A stretch of 64,000 bases of DNA from Diplosphaera chodatii (taxonomy: Eukaryota > Chlorophyta > Trebouxiophyceae > Prasiolales > Stichococcaceae): assembly GCA_032358165.1 (NCBI GenBank), contig JAALGY010000017.1, positions 2,728,001 to 2,792,000 of the forward strand, written 5' to 3'. Position 1 is the first letter of the stretch. Each line of letters starts with the position of its first letter. This document shows, one piece after another, positions 61,372 through 64,000 of the stretch. The notes below the pieces were generated by a model that did no database searches, had not been told where the DNA came from, and saw only the letters and a program-made list of their open reading frames with translations. The translations under genes and the position numbers were made by a program.

Positions 61372-61775
61372 CTGGGTGACACCAATTGCCGCTGGATGCC
61401 GTGACATGGACAGGCCCCGTGCTCACGTCGTGGGCACATTTCCCAGAAATAGTGCATCATCTTGATGTCGTTACCGTGATCTGATTGACGCAGGGCGCAG
61501 CCCATGACTGATCACATGAGTGGTTTGGAGGCATGACCAGGTGTGTGTGTGCTGCGCAACAAATGATATCCTGCAGAGGGTGGCCGGCAAGTGCTGGCAG
61601 TTTTCGGATATGAGTACCGGTATGCTACCGCTAGATGTGCGTTAGAATTGGAAAACCCTCAGAGTGCTTTGACGCGGGCCACCTCCAATGGTGTTCTGAA
61701 CTAGTGGTGCCACGAGAGGGCCCCTTCGCAAGTCGGACTTCGACTTCGGACTTCGGACTTCGGACTTACAGCAGC
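61372..61775. other. Convergent intergenic region
   Basis: A 0.4 kb gap between the stop codons of the DUF3431 gene (+) and the GT61-type gene (-). It holds a short heptamer repeat and otherwise no coding signal. Confidence 0.4.
61731..61767 (+). repeat. Heptamer tandem repeat (TTCGGAC)n
   Basis: Four to five imperfect copies of TTCGGAC just downstream of the stop codon of the GT61-type gene, hence in its 3' untranslated region. Confidence 0.85.
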
Positions 61776-64000
61776 CTACACACCCGCCAATAGTCTTCTC
61801 CGACGTCTCCTCCGCCGGCGTGTTGGGATCTCCCACGGATATGAAAGCTGCACTGGCGGCTGTGTCAGCGGCACCCCAAGCTGCTGCCGCAGAATATCAA
61901 GCACAGCGCCGACCGTCACATTGACGTCATTGAGGGTCCCTGGAATGCTTGGGGAGGTGAGCGGCCTGCAAGCACACAGTGACTCGTCTGCCGTGACTTA
62001 ACAGCTGCTGTGGCAGCACACATCAGCCACAGGCATGCATGTGGTCGCTCCATGTGATTGCTCTATACATGCATGTGCTCACCAGTATGCCTGGCCCAAC
62101 ATTGCCGCCTGCTCCCAGAAGACCACCAAATCCGGCATGGTGTCAGGCATGATTTCTAGGATGAGGGTGTCAGGCCCCATCCACCAGTGATTGTGAAACG
62201 ATCCGCCATGCGGTCCGACTAAAGCCAGCACCTACACCATGGATGCACCGAAGAATGACAGGAAGAGTGTGCATGTATCCAGACAGAGTTACACACAATA
62301 TCACTTGCCACGGGCAGGTATGCTTGGTGTCTGTGTCAACCTCTTCGTTGAAGTAGCGCACAAGTGCGGGAAAATCAGCGAAGCTGCTGCTGTTGAACAA
62401 CTCCAGCCGTTCGCCACGGCCACGCTCCGCCAACAATGCCTCAACCTGCAGGCATGCGATGCTGTCCGTGAGCCGCCTCAGCTCCTTCAATGCACAGCCA
62501 GGCCACCACAGGAGTTAACATGGCATTGACCAACGAACTCTTGCGGCTGCCACACCAACAGACTGTTGGGCCATTGCTGGTGCAGATGGGGCAAAGCCTC
62601 CATGTACCACGCTTGCAGTACTTCGTCCTCGTTGTGCACATGACGCCCGCCATTGACCATCCTGCCAGTGGCACCAGGCTTGCGTGATGCATACATCACG
62701 ACCTGCACAGCGGCACATCTGCCCGCCTAGGGACACTGACAACCCTATAGTTTGTCAAAAGCAGCACAGCAATTCACTGTGCAACAAGGTGCTCTGCGTC
62801 AGCGTGCGTACACCTGCCAGCCGCTGCAGAGCTTTGCAGTGCTTGCATGCCAGGCGAGTTTGCAGATGGTGGGCGGCACTAGACACCAACCTTCTTCTGC
62901 TGCAATGGACCGCACGTGGTGCGGCCGGTCCGCGCGCCTGCCTGATGGCCTGTTCCGACAGCCGCAGCTCAAAGTACGGATGGATCAACGGCGCACGACA
63001 GGCATACACCAGCCGCCGAGCCAGCATCCCGGTCTGTGGCAGCCTGCACTGCACCAGACCTCATGGCTTCAGACCTGTACAAGCATATGCAGACCCTACT
63101 TTGCTGACAACATTTGCAGCGACTCCGATCATCGTGTTACGTTTGATGCAAATCAGACGTTTTGTAGGATGGCCACATCAATTTGTCACAGCAGCATCTT
63201 GCCTGGATGTGGGCCCGACCCCGTCTGCCGAGTCGGCAATGCCCACCGCCGCCCACAGGGCGGGCTGCCAGGGCGGCTCAGCGGCAACCGGAGGCCCGGT
63301 GACAACCACTGTGTGGTTGTCCAGCTGCTCTGCCGCCTGCATGTGCATTGGAGTCCAGTCCAGTTGCCCTTGACCACAGAAGGGCGGCGCAGGCTAGCTG
63401 GTCAGCAGCGGGCCGATGCCAGAAACAACAGCCTCAGATCATTGAGCGCCTATGCCATGCCTCAGCTTCTCTACGCATTTCCCGGCCATGCAAAGCAGAT
63501 GCCAAGCGGAAAGCGGTCCATCCTCATTGCAAAGAAGCCACCAGTGGTGCCAGCGTGCCTGCATGAGGACGTGGCTGGTACGGTCCAGCCAGTGCTGCCA
63601 GCTGCCGGCGTCGGGTGTCGTGGCGAGCACAACGCTGTCCGCCACGCTGTCTGGTGCGCCCAAGGACTCGGTGGAGCCCGTCGCAGCCGTCGCCCCGGGA
63701 CGGCTCGTACCAGAGCGCAGCATCCGGTCATCAGCGGCGGTGACCTCAGCCAGCAGACCGCTGTCTCCTGCAGCTGGACTGCTCGCATCGCCCTGTGCCC
63801 CCTGCTGCTGTGTTTGTGCTGATATGATCTCATCAGTACTGTTTGTTCCTGAGACTGAGGCTGCGGTGGTGCTGTCAGCTGTACTTTGCAACTCTGCTGG
63901 TGCTGCTGCTGCCGCTGCTGCCAGCGCCGTGGCAGCAGGCGCATCCCTCAGGCGCTTTGGGTACATGAATGGCGAGTGGTCCGAGCCAGGCTGCATGCAC
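61776..64000 (-). CDS. GT61-type (DUF563) glycosyltransferase, 5' end beyond window
   Basis: Golgi glycosyltransferase of family 61. Four C-terminal exons join in phase, 5' to 3': 62535-62702, 62341-62445, 62083-62231, 61776-61965. They encode the family hallmarks: VVMYASRKPG with R-x-V-N and HNEDEVLQ (the SR...NEDE block), then FPALVRYFNEE and LALVGPHGGSFHNHWWM (the vGphGa block), DTLILEIMP and a Leu/Arg-rich end. Upstream exons exist but I could not place them: 63439-63996 has an open, coding-like frame (Ala/Ser/Thr-rich, then WQHWLDRTSHVLMQARWHHW) and 62755-63054 another. The gene runs off the right edge. Plant GT61 enzymes add xylose or arabinose to glycans; the activity here is unknown. 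Confidence 0.8.

Noticed and set aside
1..64000. CRISPR arrays, insertion sequences, prophage or bacterial operons
   Set aside because: No spaced direct repeats, transposase domains or terminal inverted repeats were seen; every recognised gene has spliceosomal introns.

Overview
This is nuclear DNA of a green alga. The genes are split into many short exons (typically 40-200 bases) by introns mostly under 300 bases, with GT(or GC)...CAG borders. The window is GC-rich by eye, most third codon positions are G or C, and the gene content is algal/plant-like: a plastid-targeted sulfate permease, an AAAP amino-acid permease array, a CslA-type glycan synthase and plant-type TauE/SafE. A trebouxiophyte (Chlorella/Coccomyxa-like) is my best guess. 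All gene models below were built by hand from reading frames, splice borders and phase bookkeeping. Phase closes in every model given with a full exon list.

Layout: (1) 0.36-2.7 kb (+) SULP2/CysW sulfate permease. (2) 3.6-22.3 kb, four AAAP permeases: three in tandem on + (3644, 9929, 14209) and a fourth inverted (22280 on -). Between the first two lies a previously hidden five-exon gene on the minus strand (8369-9346) for a small secreted cysteine-rich protein with a mucin-like stalk. (3) 23.5-27.4 kb (+) cytochrome P450. (4) 29.3-33.3 kb (+) CslA-like family-2 glycosyltransferase. (5) 34.7-38.1 kb (-) TauE/SafE transporter. (6) 38.4-44.2 kb (+) DCAF8-type WD40 protein. (7) 44.9-46.6 kb (-) SEC22. 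(8) 47.5-52.7 kb (+) Ala/Gln/Arg-rich long coiled-coil protein. (9) 52.9-53.9 kb (-) ribosomal protein eL37. (10) 54.7-55.6 kb (+) elongin-B-like protein, then a tentative small gene. (11) 57.2-61.4 kb (+) type II membrane protein with a C-terminal DUF3431 domain. (12) 61.8 kb to the window end (-) GT61-type glycosyltransferase, cut by the edge.

The genes form no operon. Loose themes are solute transport (sulfate, amino acids, sulfite/organosulfonate-type), secretory-pathway glycans (CslA, GT61, DUF3431, SEC22) and CUL4/elongin-type ubiquitin adaptors. The most interesting sequence-level signals are: an RVxF-like protein phosphatase 1 docking motif kept in the otherwise unalignable N-termini of all four AAAP paralogues; a clear excess of GC-AG introns (14 of about 165 modelled); the hidden secreted Cys-rich gene; and the glycosylation-rich novel domain in front of DUF3431.
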